Below, piece after piece: positions 34,435-42,863 of a stretch of 42,863 bases of DNA. Under the pieces are notes generated by a model that saw nothing but the letters and a program-made list of their open reading frames with translations, did no database searches and was not told the origin of the DNA. The position numbers and the translations under genes are program-made. The DNA comes from a bacterium (lineage in GTDB: Bacteria > Patescibacteriota > Minisyncoccia > Sungbacterales > HO2-52-23): positions 1 through 42,863 of the forward strand of contig JAUYPW010000018.1 of assembly GCA_030697525.1 (NCBI GenBank), read 5' to 3'. The stretch's first letter is position 1; the number at the start of each line of letters is the position of its first letter.

Positions 34435-35445
34435 ATGCTACATTTATCCAAGATGACCCGGGATAGCTTAAATTTTTTGGAAAGGAAGGATTTGAAAGAA
34501 GAACTGGCTATTTTGGGAGTTTTGGTGGATATAGGAAAAGATGGGTCAGGTACCGCTGGCTCTCCCGGATATTTCCGAAAGCTCGGCATCGTGGATATTT
34601 TGGAATCTTTGGGTACTAAAGTAAATGATTTGGGTGACGTCTCGTGTCCTTCTCACGCAAAAGCTGAAATAGGTGATAAAAAAGTAAAATATTTAAATGA
34701 CATTTGTCTCGCGGCTGAACATACAGCCGAAAAAATAGCCGGAGTTTTAAAAAATAAATCCAGGGTAATAACTTTGGGCGGAGATCATGCGACTTCTTTG
34801 GGAACAATTTCAGGAGCTCACGCCGTCTTTGGAGATGATCTTGGTCTAATTTGGATTGATGCCCATTCTGATATAAATACTTTCAAGACAACTCCCACGG
34901 GCAACATACATGGACAAGTCTCGGCCGCCACTCTGGGTATGGGCCATCCGCGGCTTACCAGTATTTTTAAAAAAGGAGCGAAAATAAAAAAAGAAAATAT
35001 ACTATATATAGGCCTAAAGGATATAGATCAGGAGGAGGTGGATGTTTTGCGTGAGAAAAAACTGGCTTGCGTCACGTCTTTTGATATTTTGCGTCGCGGC
35101 TTATTTTCAGCGGAGAAGGCCATAGATCAATTAAGATCACGGGTAAAAAATATATGGATTAGTTTTGATGTGGATGTAATTGACGAAGAATATTTACCGG
35201 CAACTCTGATGCCGAATTCCAGCGGTTTAGACAAGAGAGAGATAAAAGCATTGGCTAAATACATTGGAAAGACTTGTCCGGTAAGGGGTATAGACGTGGT
35301 TGAGTTTGCTCCCCAAAAAGATATTAACAAAAAATCGGGACAGTTGGTTATGGAAATAATAGCGGGATTTTTGGGGTCCGAATACGGAGACTACACAAAG
35401 TATCTGGGAAAATATAAGAAAATGTCTGAAAAGTCCTTTTCGTAG
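34435..35445 (+). CDS. Arginase/agmatinase family protein
   Basis: LGGDHATSLGT, WIDAHSDINT, SFDVDVID; likely start at ATG 34435. Confidence 0.88.
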   Translation: MLHLSKMTRDSLNFLERKDLKEELAILGVLVDIGKDGSGTAGSPGYFRKLGIVDILESLGTKVNDLGDVSCPSHAKAEIGDKKVKYLNDICLAAEHTAEKIAGVLKNKSRVITLGGDHATSLGTISGAHAVFGDDLGLIWIDAHSDINTFKTTPTGNIHGQVSAATLGMGHPRLTSIFKKGAKIKKENILYIGLKDIDQEEVDVLREKKLACVTSFDILRRGLFSAEKAIDQLRSRVKNIWISFDVDVIDEEYLPATLMPNSSGLDKREIKALAKYIGKTCPVRGIDVVEFAPQKDINKKSGQLVMEIIAGFLGSEYGDYTKYLGKYKKMSEKSFS

Positions 35446-35566
35446 GAAAATGCAGCAATTTTTGAGCGAGACAAGGAACGACGAGGAAACTGTATGTTTA
35501 CATACAGTGACGAGGAGTGACGAAGTCGCAGCCAAAAATTGCTAATTTTACAGAAAGGGGACTTTT
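35429..35566. repeat. ~138-nt long imperfect inverted repeat (giant hairpin) between arginase-family gene and dnaG
   Basis: Outer arms 35429-35464 and 35533-35566 are near reverse complements; inner hairpin ctgtatg-ttta-catacag. Confidence 0.7.
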
Positions 35567-35581
35567 TAGAGAGTTTCTAAA

Positions 35582-37354
35582 ATGAGTTTACCCACGGAAG
35601 AAATAAAAGCTCGACTGGATATAGCCGAATTTATCCAGTCATATATGAAGTTGCAAAAAGCTGGTGCTAATTACCGCGCCAACTGTCCTTTTCATGGGGA
35701 AAAAACTCCCTCTTTTTATGTATCGCCTGTGAGGCAGATCTGGCATTGTTTCGGCTGTGGGCGCGGCGGTGATGTTTTTAAGTTTGCCATGGAGATTGAG
35801 GGGCTAGATTTTACGGAGGCTTTGCGCATGCTTGCCCAAAGGACCGGGGTGGTGCTTAAAAGAGAAGATCCCGCCATGCGTTCGGAGAAAAATCGGCTGT
35901 ATGAGACTTGTGATTATGCCGCGCGAATTTTTCAAAAAAATTTGGACCTTAACCCGGCCGTAAGAGATTATTTAAAAAAAAGAGGAGTTGCGGACAAAAC
36001 AATTAAGGATTTCCAAATAGGTTTTGCTCCGGCTAGCTGGGATTTTTTATTAAAAAATTTGCTGGCCAAAGGATTTAAAAAAGAAGAAATTGAAAAAGCC
36101 GGACTTAGTATAAAATCTGAAGACAGGTCTTCTTGGTATGACCGTTTTCGCAGCCGGATAATATTCCCCATAAATGATGCCAATGGTCTGGTTATAGGAT
36201 TTGGAGGAAGAATATTTAGTGACAAGCAACAGGGAACAAGCGACAAGGAAGAAGGAAGAACCGAGGCGAAATACATAAATTCTCCGCAGACGCCGATTTA
36301 TGACAAATCATCCGTTCTTTACGGTTTTGATAAGGCCAAACAGGAGATACGTTCCAAAAACCAGGTGGTCTTGGTAGAGGGTTATATGGATTGTCTGATG
36401 TCTCATCAGGCCGGGCTTAAAAATACGGTAGCTGTATCGGGGACTGCCCTGACCGGTGTGCAGGCCAAAAACTTGAGAAGGCTTTGCGATTCTATGATTG
36501 CGTCTTTTGATGCCGATATGGCGGGGGAATCGGCTACCAGACGCTCCCTGGGAGTAGGCGCCCAGCTCGAATTTGATAGAAAAATTGCCGCCGTACCTTC
36601 CGGAAAAGATCCGGCCGATACCGTTGCTAAAAGTCCGGAACTTTGGCTGGCCGCGGTGGCCGAAGCCAAACCAGCTGTAGAATATTTTTTTGAAAAAACT
36701 TTCCGTGAGAAAAACCCAAATAATATAAATGGGAAAAAAGAAATTTCCGCTCTTCTTCTTCCCTGGATAGCCGAGCTTTCCAACGAAGTGGAAAAGGCGC
36801 ACTGGATTTCCGAGATGTCTCGTCGCTTGGAAATAAAAGAAGATTCTATTTGGAAAGAGCTAAGAAGATCTTCTTTGGGTATCAAGCCTCTCGCAGTACT
36901 CGCCAGTTCCAATCAGTCACCAAAAGTCTTGCCCAAACGGCGGGATTTATTAGAAGAGAGACTGCTGTCCACGATGGTTATGCTAGATAAAGAAATTTTT
37001 TCCAAGGAGCTTAAGGATGATCACCTTATTTTCACCTCGGTTCTGAATAGTCAGCTTTTTGAATTTTTACATGGATCAAATAAGATAATTTTGTCTCCCG
37101 AAATGCAAGAGACTATTGATCAGCTTAAGTTTAAAGGGGAACTGCTAAAAGATTTTACCGGTGATCTTTACGACGAGTTTATCACTTGCAAAAAAGAGCT
37201 TGAGAAAGTATGTATAAAGGAGGAGTTGGGGTGTCTCGGACAAAAAATAAGAGAGAAAGAAAAAGCAGGTGATGCGGGTGAAGTGGCTATAAAATTAACC
37301 GATTTTAATAATTTATCAAGAAAATTAAAAGAGTTGGAAAAACCCCCTAAATAA
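35582..37354 (+). CDS. dnaG: DNA primase
   Basis: Zn finger CPFHGEKTPSFYVSPVRQIWHCFGCGRGGDVF; VVLVEGYMDCLMSHQAGLKNTVAVSGTALT. Confidence 0.97.
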   Translation: MSLPTEEIKARLDIAEFIQSYMKLQKAGANYRANCPFHGEKTPSFYVSPVRQIWHCFGCGRGGDVFKFAMEIEGLDFTEALRMLAQRTGVVLKREDPAMRSEKNRLYETCDYAARIFQKNLDLNPAVRDYLKKRGVADKTIKDFQIGFAPASWDFLLKNLLAKGFKKEEIEKAGLSIKSEDRSSWYDRFRSRIIFPINDANGLVIGFGGRIFSDKQQGTSDKEEGRTEAKYINSPQTPIYDKSSVLYGFDKAKQEIRSKNQVVLVEGYMDCLMSHQAGLKNTVAVSGTALTGVQAKNLRRLCDSMIASFDADMAGESATRRSLGVGAQLEFDRKIAAVPSGKDPADTVAKSPELWLAAVAEAKPAVEYFFEKTFREKNPNNINGKKEISALLLPWIAELSNEVEKAHWISEMSRRLEIKEDSIWKELRRSSLGIKPLAVLASSNQSPKVLPKRRDLLEERLLSTMVMLDKEIFSKELKDDHLIFTSVLNSQLFEFLHGSNKIILSPEMQETIDQLKFKGELLKDFTGDLYDEFITCKKELEKVCIKEELGCLGQKIREKEKAGDAGEVAIKLTDFNNLSRKLKELEKPPK

Positions 37355-37360
37355 GATTAG

Positions 37361-38566
37361 ATGCCAAAAAAAAACAAGAAAAAAAATACAAAAAAGAGCG
37401 GCGCAAAACCCAAAGTTCATAAGCTTCCTCCGGCCAAGCAGTCCGCAGTGGGTGAGGTGGCTTCTAAGAAAGAAGGCGCTGAAAAGATAGAGAAGAACAT
37501 ACAAATAATTTTGAAACGCGGACGCGACCGCGGTTTTGTGACTTACTCGGAAATACTTTATTATTTCCCAAACATTGAAGAAGATGTGATGCTTCTGGAG
37601 GATCTTTACGCCAGACTTGAGAAAGAAAATATACAGATTTTAGAAACGCAGGAACTTATTGAAGAGGGGACTCCCAAGAAAACAAAAAAGGGAGCGCACC
37701 ATCAAAAAAAAGAACAGGATATAGATTTTGAACAGCTGTCGCAGGATTCGGTGCAGATGTATCTGCGGGAAATAGGGCGGATACCTCTTTTAAAAGGGGA
37801 AGAAGAAAAAGATCTAGCCAAAAGGATTGAAAAAGGAGATGAGGAAGCCCGCCGAAAACTTACTCAAGCTAACCTGCGCCTGGTGGTATCTATCGCCAAA
37901 AGATATGTGGGGCGCTCGCCGCATCTGACCTTGCTTGATTTGATTCAGGAAGGCAATATCGGGCTTTTTAAAGCCGTAGAGAAGTTTGATTACAAAAGAG
38001 GTTATAAATTTTCTACTTACGCCACTTGGTGGATTAGACAGGCCATCACTCGCGCCCTGGCGGATCAGGCGCGAACCATTCGTATTCCTGTGCATATGGT
38101 GGAGACCATTTCCAAATATCAGCAGGTAAAACGAAGACTGTTGCAGGATTTGGGCCGCGAGCCCTTGCCGGAAGAAATGTCGGCGGAGATGAATATAGAA
38201 TTAGAAAAAATCCACCACATAGAAAAAATTGCTCAAGATACTGTAAGTTTGGAAGCGCCTGTGGGAGATGATGACGAAGATTCGGTGTTGGGAGAATTTA
38301 TTGAAGATGAAAAAACTTTGTCGCCTTCACAGCTTGCCGCGCGGCGTCTTCTTCGGGATCATCTTATGGTTATAATAAGAGAGCTGACACCCCGTGAGCA
38401 GAAAATTTTAAGCTTGCGTTTCGGGCTGGACGACGGCATTACTCATACTCTGGAGGAAGTTGGCCGCGAATTCGGCGTAACCCGCGAGCGCATCCGCCAA
38501 ATTGAAGCAAAGGCTCTAGAGAGGATCAGGGGCCACCACTTGTCTAAAAAACTGGAAGGGTATTAA
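37361..38566 (+). CDS. rpoD: RNA polymerase primary sigma factor
   Basis: [64 protein letters not shown]-terminal region 4 [29 protein letters not shown]. Confidence 0.97.
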   Translation: MPKKNKKKNTKKSGAKPKVHKLPPAKQSAVGEVASKKEGAEKIEKNIQIILKRGRDRGFVTYSEILYYFPNIEEDVMLLEDLYARLEKENIQILETQELIEEGTPKKTKKGAHHQKKEQDIDFEQLSQDSVQMYLREIGRIPLLKGEEEKDLAKRIEKGDEEARRKLTQANLRLVVSIAKRYVGRSPHLTLLDLIQEGNIGLFKAVEKFDYKRGYKFSTYATWWIRQAITRALADQARTIRIPVHMVETISKYQQVKRRLLQDLGREPLPEEMSAEMNIELEKIHHIEKIAQDTVSLEAPVGDDDEDSVLGEFIEDEKTLSPSQLAARRLLRDHLMVIIRELTPREQKILSLRFGLDDGITHTLEEVGREFGVTRERIRQIEAKALERIRGHHLSKKLEGY

Positions 38567-38575
38567 AAGGATATT

Positions 38576-38604
38576 AAAAAAAGAGCTCGCGCGAGCTCTT
38601 TTTG
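38576..38604. terminator. Bidirectional Rho-independent terminator
   Basis: aaaaaaagagctcgcgcgagctctttttg. Confidence 0.75.
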
Positions 38605-38606
38605 TT

Positions 38607-40118
38607 TTATTCATAAACTCCGATTCGGCTGTAATCTGCCGAAACTCTTTTTCTTTTTTCATACACTCCATCGCCATTCTCGTCTTTTATCAAATAACGA
38701 GTATCGCCGAGTGTATAGGCTATAAGTTCAGGTCGGTCTTTGGTGAAGGCGCTTTTCTCGCCGACAAAACCGTCCTGCGATTTACCGTCAGTAAAAATAA
38801 ACTGTACTTTTTTTGTGTCTTGTTGGTGTAATACATCTGCCCGAAAAACTTTGTCATAGGGTGCATTGGGTTTAAAATACTCCACCACCATTCCGATACT
38901 TGGTCGGTATCGGTCTCCGTCCGTCCACTCCTTCAAAACATATTCAATTTCTCTGGCAAGCTGATCGGGCGCTTTGTGTCCTTCCTTGAATTTCAGGCGG
39001 ACATTGTAGTTAGACAAAAGCGGCGGAATTTTATAAGGGAAGGGAATTGTCCATCCTTTGGCATCCGGCGCGTATTCCCAAAAATCAAATTCTTTACCGG
39101 CTTTGGCAATTTCTACTTTTACTTCCGGAAGTTTAGGTTCCACCAGCTTATATTCCTCTTTATTGGGGAATATCCGCTCAAACATTGCGGGGCTGGTGAG
39201 GTACCATTCCTCAACTTTTTCCACGAAATCTGGTAAACCATACCCGGTTTTATTTTTGCCGTCGTCAACATCTATGACCACAACAGCGTATGATCCGTTC
39301 CCACTAAGGAAACCTTTAACCGCTGGGTACTGCTCCAGTTCTTCAGAGACACCGACCCTCCGGATCTCAAGATAGTTGGCGAAATTATTCTGCGGACGAA
39401 CTCCTTCAAGAATTTTTGATTTGGTAACTACCAGTTTATAATCCTTGGGCTTCCAAACAAAACGATTTTTATCATCCGGATAATTAGGATCCGGCTCGCG
39501 GTGATCAAACTCGCGGTGGAAAGTTAAAATATATTTCTCCGTTTCTTTCAGTATCTGGCTCTCTCTGGCCTGATTTACAGTAGCGCTTTCAAAAGGATTT
39601 TCTTTGCGGAAATCCAGCGTCAGAAGGATAGACGGGTCATAACCTAGGCCATGGTCGCGGCCGAATCTGTCTCTTCGGCTTTGATACCAAGACCTCATGC
39701 CCATCAGTTCCTCAAAAGTATCTTTTAATTCCGAGGCGTGTACCCGCGCGTGGATGGCGCGGAAAACTTCCAAGCGGTGCTCAAAATATCCGCGCAGGCC
39801 AAAAGTTTTCAGATATTTAGCCATCTCCTCGTTCTTGTAATCAACAACTTCTTCCAGTGTTTTTATGTAAGAATCCAGTTGTTTTCTTACCCAAGTTTTG
39901 GGCAGGACTGAATACACAAGCTTGAATTCGCCATTTTCCCACTTTCCCAAAAGTTGCCTGAAACTGAAATAATAGGCGCTTTCCTGCTCCTGCTCATTGT
40001 ATCCTTTTTCTTCCACTCGTCTGTAAAACTCGCTACGGTAAGACGGCGCGCAGGAGATGAGCAGAAGATAAAGTAGGAACACAAACAGAAACCTCAAGTT
40101 TAAAAATCTCATCTCCAA
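38607..40118 (-). CDS. Putative lipoprotein of unknown function
   Basis: N-terminus FLFVFLLYLLLISCAPS has a lipobox-like end; 503 aa. Confidence 0.65.
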   Translation of the reverse strand: MEMRFLNLRFLFVFLLYLLLISCAPSYRSEFYRRVEEKGYNEQEQESAYYFSFRQLLGKWENGEFKLVYSVLPKTWVRKQLDSYIKTLEEVVDYKNEEMAKYLKTFGLRGYFEHRLEVFRAIHARVHASELKDTFEELMGMRSWYQSRRDRFGRDHGLGYDPSILLTLDFRKENPFESATVNQARESQILKETEKYILTFHREFDHREPDPNYPDDKNRFVWKPKDYKLVVTKSKILEGVRPQNNFANYLEIRRVGVSEELEQYPAVKGFLSGNGSYAVVVIDVDDGKNKTGYGLPDFVEKVEEWYLTSPAMFERIFPNKEEYKLVEPKLPEVKVEIAKAGKEFDFWEYAPDAKGWTIPFPYKIPPLLSNYNVRLKFKEGHKAPDQLAREIEYVLKEWTDGDRYRPSIGMVVEYFKPNAPYDKVFRADVLHQQDTKKVQFIFTDGKSQDGFVGEKSAFTKDRPELIAYTLGDTRYLIKDENGDGVYEKRKRVSADYSRIGVYE

Positions 40119-41581
40119 ATCACCTCACTTTGATTGTTTCTCTCTTTTTCAATAAGTTTAGAGACTATGGATAAGATTTCTGCCAGATTTTTGTCTGCCA
40201 CGTCTTCTTCTTTTATCTTATACTTTTTTGCCAGAGCAAGAGCTTCTTCTTCAGAAAGGCCGGTCATGGCGGCGAGCTGCCGCAGCAGGGTTACGGAAAG
40301 TTTTTTCTTATTTCCTGAATCCGGCTCGCCCGCTTTCTCAAAAACCTCGTTGGCTATACGCTCTATCTCATCTTCGCGAGATTTCAGCCACGACATGGTT
40401 TGTTCGTGTCCCCCAAGATTGGTTAAATCATAGCTGAAAGCCATCGCTATTCTAAAAGCGGCTTTGGGGTCAACCAGTTTTTCATGCAGAGCAGTGAAGA
40501 ACAGAGGATCATGATAAAAGAAAGGAAGTCCCTTGTCTCTGAAAAAAGGCACCAACTCTTTTTTTACTCGATCCACTTTTTCGGAATAGTATTTCCATTT
40601 GTCTCGGTCAATCCGCAAGTTACCAGCGTGATCAAATAAAATTATTTCTTTGCGTATACGGTCAAAATCTAAACCAAAAAACGCGCGGCTCATCTCGCGA
40701 ATGTCGCGAAGATATCCGTGGAAAATTAGATGTATTTTATCTTCCGGCACAAGCATGACGGGAAGGCTGGCCATAAGTTCAAAATCCATCCCCATACTTA
40801 ACGGATACCACTGCAATTTGGGATTGGCGTGGATAAGTTCATGCCGTGTTATCAGATTCTTGGTCATCAGATATTCTAAAATTCTTCCCTGCAAGGTAAT
40901 GTACCCGACCCCGCTATTAAGCCAGACAGCTCCCAAAAACGGGCCGTACCCCAAATGGATTTCTCTTATGATGAAGTCTTCTCTTTCTATTTTTGGAGGT
41001 AGAAGATTCAGATCGCGAAAATCTATTTTTTCCAGAACTTCAGGCACGGGCTTATTCAGGATACTTCGCAAGTCTGTTTCCGACATTCCCGTGTACAAAG
41101 ATTTTATTTTTATCGCCTTATCTTCCAGGTTTCGGAAGTCCTGATAATCTTCCTCCGCCGCTTCTTTATACGCCCCGATAAAATCTTTTTTTACCGCTTG
41201 CATTTGTTCTCTGGTGATTATCTGCTGGCCGCCGAAGCTATAGAAAAGGTATTTATCATCACCAACCTTTTTCCACGGCTCAAAGACAAATTTTATTTTC
41301 CGGCCGTGGATTTCCATCTCTTCCTCCACGCATCCATCAAAAATTCGGGGAATGCCCGAATCGCTCAAATAAGCCGAAGTGGCGTTTAAGTATTGCAGAT
41401 AATATTTCATCTGCTCAATCGAATCGGTTGACTGGGAGACTCCCTCCGGAAAGTAGTGAGGAAGTCTTTCTTGAGGTATGGCGACAGAGGGTATCGCAAT
41501 CAGTAAAATTATAATTGCCGGAAGCAACATTAAAAAAACTCCAACCGTGCGGTTGCTTAATGGCCTATCTTTGGACAGCAT
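40109..41581 (-). CDS. Exported/membrane-anchored protein with HExxH motif, unknown family
   Basis: N-terminal TM VGVFLMLLPAIIILLIAIPSVA; LITRHELIHANPKLQWYPLSMGMDFELMAS; overlaps the start of the next minus-strand gene. Confidence 0.65.
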   Translation of the reverse strand: MLSKDRPLSNRTVGVFLMLLPAIIILLIAIPSVAIPQERLPHYFPEGVSQSTDSIEQMKYYLQYLNATSAYLSDSGIPRIFDGCVEEEMEIHGRKIKFVFEPWKKVGDDKYLFYSFGGQQIITREQMQAVKKDFIGAYKEAAEEDYQDFRNLEDKAIKIKSLYTGMSETDLRSILNKPVPEVLEKIDFRDLNLLPPKIEREDFIIREIHLGYGPFLGAVWLNSGVGYITLQGRILEYLMTKNLITRHELIHANPKLQWYPLSMGMDFELMASLPVMLVPEDKIHLIFHGYLRDIREMSRAFFGLDFDRIRKEIILFDHAGNLRIDRDKWKYYSEKVDRVKKELVPFFRDKGLPFFYHDPLFFTALHEKLVDPKAAFRIAMAFSYDLTNLGGHEQTMSWLKSREDEIERIANEVFEKAGEPDSGNKKKLSVTLLRQLAAMTGLSEEEALALAKKYKIKEEDVADKNLAEILSIVSKLIEKERNNQSEVIWR

Positions 41582-41725
41582 TATCTTAACCTCCGTTGGT
41601 GGTTTTTATTGGCTTTTCAAAGGGCTTTTTCTGCCCCAAGAGTAATACTATATATAGAAAAGGTCAATTTGACTAAATACAAATCCTTGCCCGAAGCCGG
41701 TTTTTGTAATATTATGATTTCGTAT

Positions 41726-42071
41726 TCCCCGGTAGCTCAGTGGTAGAGCAGCTCGCTGTAAGATGTTGCAGCTTTCCGCCGAAAGACGGATTGAAAAACG
41801 AGGTTAATTGCTGGAAGTCCTAATCTGCTATTGCAGACGGATAATCAGCAGCCAAGCCGAAGCACTCAATTTTTTGAGTGCTCGGAAGGTTCAGAGACTA
41901 TCCTTTATGGAGTAGCTCCGCATCCGCCAGCTGGCGGAAGCGGCGCGAAACGCCTCGTCCCGCATTCTATCAAAAAAGATAGAGCGGGAATGATATAGTC
42001 CACGCCTTAGCGAAAGCTTTGGATTAAGTGTAACGAGTTGGTCGTAGGTTCGAATCCTACCCGGGGAGCCA
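41726..42071 (+). tRNA. tRNA-Asn (anticodon GTT after splicing), interrupted by an intron; CCA encoded
   Basis: Exon 1 41726-41759 tccccggtagctcagtggtagagcagctcgctgt; exon 2 42031-42071 taacgagttggtcgtaggttcgaatcctacccggggagcca; spliced loop ctGTTaa with stems pairing. Confidence 0.88.
41760..42030 (+). ncRNA. Group I self-splicing intron in tRNA-Asn
   Basis: Exon 1 ends in U and intron ends in G; core-like aatcagcagccaagcc, ggttcagagacta and gatatagtcc segments typical of group I P/Q/R/S elements. Confidence 0.88.
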
Positions 42072-42389
42072 GATAGGGCTATCAGCTAATTCTAGGACTA
42101 GATTGAACGGAGAACGCAAGGTAAAACCTAGCGTTTTTTCGTTTACAGTCGGGTTCTGAAGTAGATAGTTCAAAAATGCTCTTTTTTCGTGCAGTTCAGA
42201 ACTTTCAAAAATTGTCTTTGCACGGCGGGCAACAGAAAGCACCGATGCTACAGTGGTTTGATAGTCATAGTCTGCTTCAGTATGCTCTTCAAGCTCAATG
42301 TTCAAGAGCTGTATCTTATCGTGATATTCTTGATGCTTTTTGTCATATATGTCCTTAGTAATTCCCCATTGATTCTTGTAATTTGTCTT
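42057..42389 (-). pseudogene. 5'-truncated serine recombinase (C-terminal remnant)
   Basis: Open frame ...NQWGITKDIYDKKHQEYHDKIQ...ARRAKTIFESSELHEKRAFLNYLLQNPTVNEKTLGFTLRSPFNLVLELADSPIWLPG*; no catalytic domain, upstream stop at 42390-42392. Confidence 0.75.
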
Positions 42390-42521
42390 TTAATGACATA
42401 TATGGTATAGTTTAACTATGGTCAAAAAGTTTATTCTCTTATTGCTATTTTTTATATTTATCTTTTTCATCTTTCTATATTTTACAAACCTATCTTATAA
42501 ATGTGACGATCCTAAAATACA

Positions 42522-42863
42522 TTATTGTCGTGGACTAATGGTTGATTGAAAAGCACCTTTAAAAAATTTCTGTAATTCTGGAGGGATATTGTTTAAACCA
42601 AACTTACCCAGTTTTCCTCCTAAATAAGCAAATCTTTCCTGTGATAAAGAATATTCATTATCTGGCTCAAAAATATCGGGATATACTTCGGGTGAGTTTT
42701 TAATATGCTTATCAATCTCTCTTAAAATCGGATATTTTTTTGAATTTTTACTCCATGTTTCTAAAAACCCATGCATCAAATCTTCACCCCGGAAAGCTCT
42801 TTGGACATCTTCCTTGCTATGTTTAATAGATATCGGTTTTGTAAGCTCTGGCCTTACAAAGGG
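42522..42863 (-). CDS. Hypothetical protein, partial (runs off the window edge)
   Basis: Frame stays open upstream of the listed start to position 42863. Confidence 0.5.
   Translation of the reverse strand, partial: PFVRPELTKPISIKHSKEDVQRAFRGEDLMHGFLETWSKNSKKYPILREIDKHIKNSPEVYPDIFEPDNEYSLSQERFAYLGGKLGKFGLNNIPPELQKFFKGAFQSTISPRQ

Noticed and set aside
42115-42140. Hairpin cgcaaggtaaaacctagcgtttttt as terminator of tRNA-Asn
   Set aside because: Could be a real terminator, but it lies inside the recombinase remnant coding sequence and has a short imperfect stem; not called
1-42863. CRISPR array or Cas genes
   Set aside because: No regularly spaced direct repeats or Cas-like proteins seen

Overview
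The window is a bacterial chromosome segment. Gene style and the group I tRNA intron suggest a Patescibacteria/CPR-like organism, but this is inference. Most genes could be assigned from recognisable motifs. Main content, left to right: (1) a minus-strand block (32-7799): acyl-CoA dehydrogenase, ABC transporter ATPase and permease, a substrate-binding protein fused to an OmpA-like C-terminus, and two coiled-coil proteins; (2) a ferredoxin and a small membrane protein; (3) a plus-strand accessory cluster (8726-18139) that looks like a bacterial ubiquitin-like conjugation and protein quality-control system: lidless Hsp70-like protein, degenerate isochorismatase-fold protein, FN3 plus Zn-ribbon-repeat protein, small Zn-ribbon protein, E2-like protein with an inserted Zn ribbon, JAMM/JAB isopeptidase, E1/ThiF-like protein, and a ClpA/ClpC-type double AAA+ unfoldase with an IGF loop; (4) a beta-barrel-like protein; (5) a near-complete Preiss-Handler NAD(P) salvage cluster (19564-26572): nicotinamidase-like, NadD-NadK fusion, Nudix, PncB, PRPP synthase, NadE; (6) an AAA+ ATPase, VIT-family transporter, LemA, HtpX, tRNA-Ser, MazG-like, PRTase, IMPDH, arginase-family, DnaG and RpoD; (7) two exported proteins, one with a HELIH motif; (8) a tRNA-Asn interrupted by a ~271-nt group I intron, whose 3' end overlaps the stop codon of a truncated serine recombinase. 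The most interesting system is the E2/JAMM/E1/Clp cluster. No obvious beta-grasp modifier is encoded beside it, which is the key open question. All assignments are from reading motifs by eye; no searches were run.
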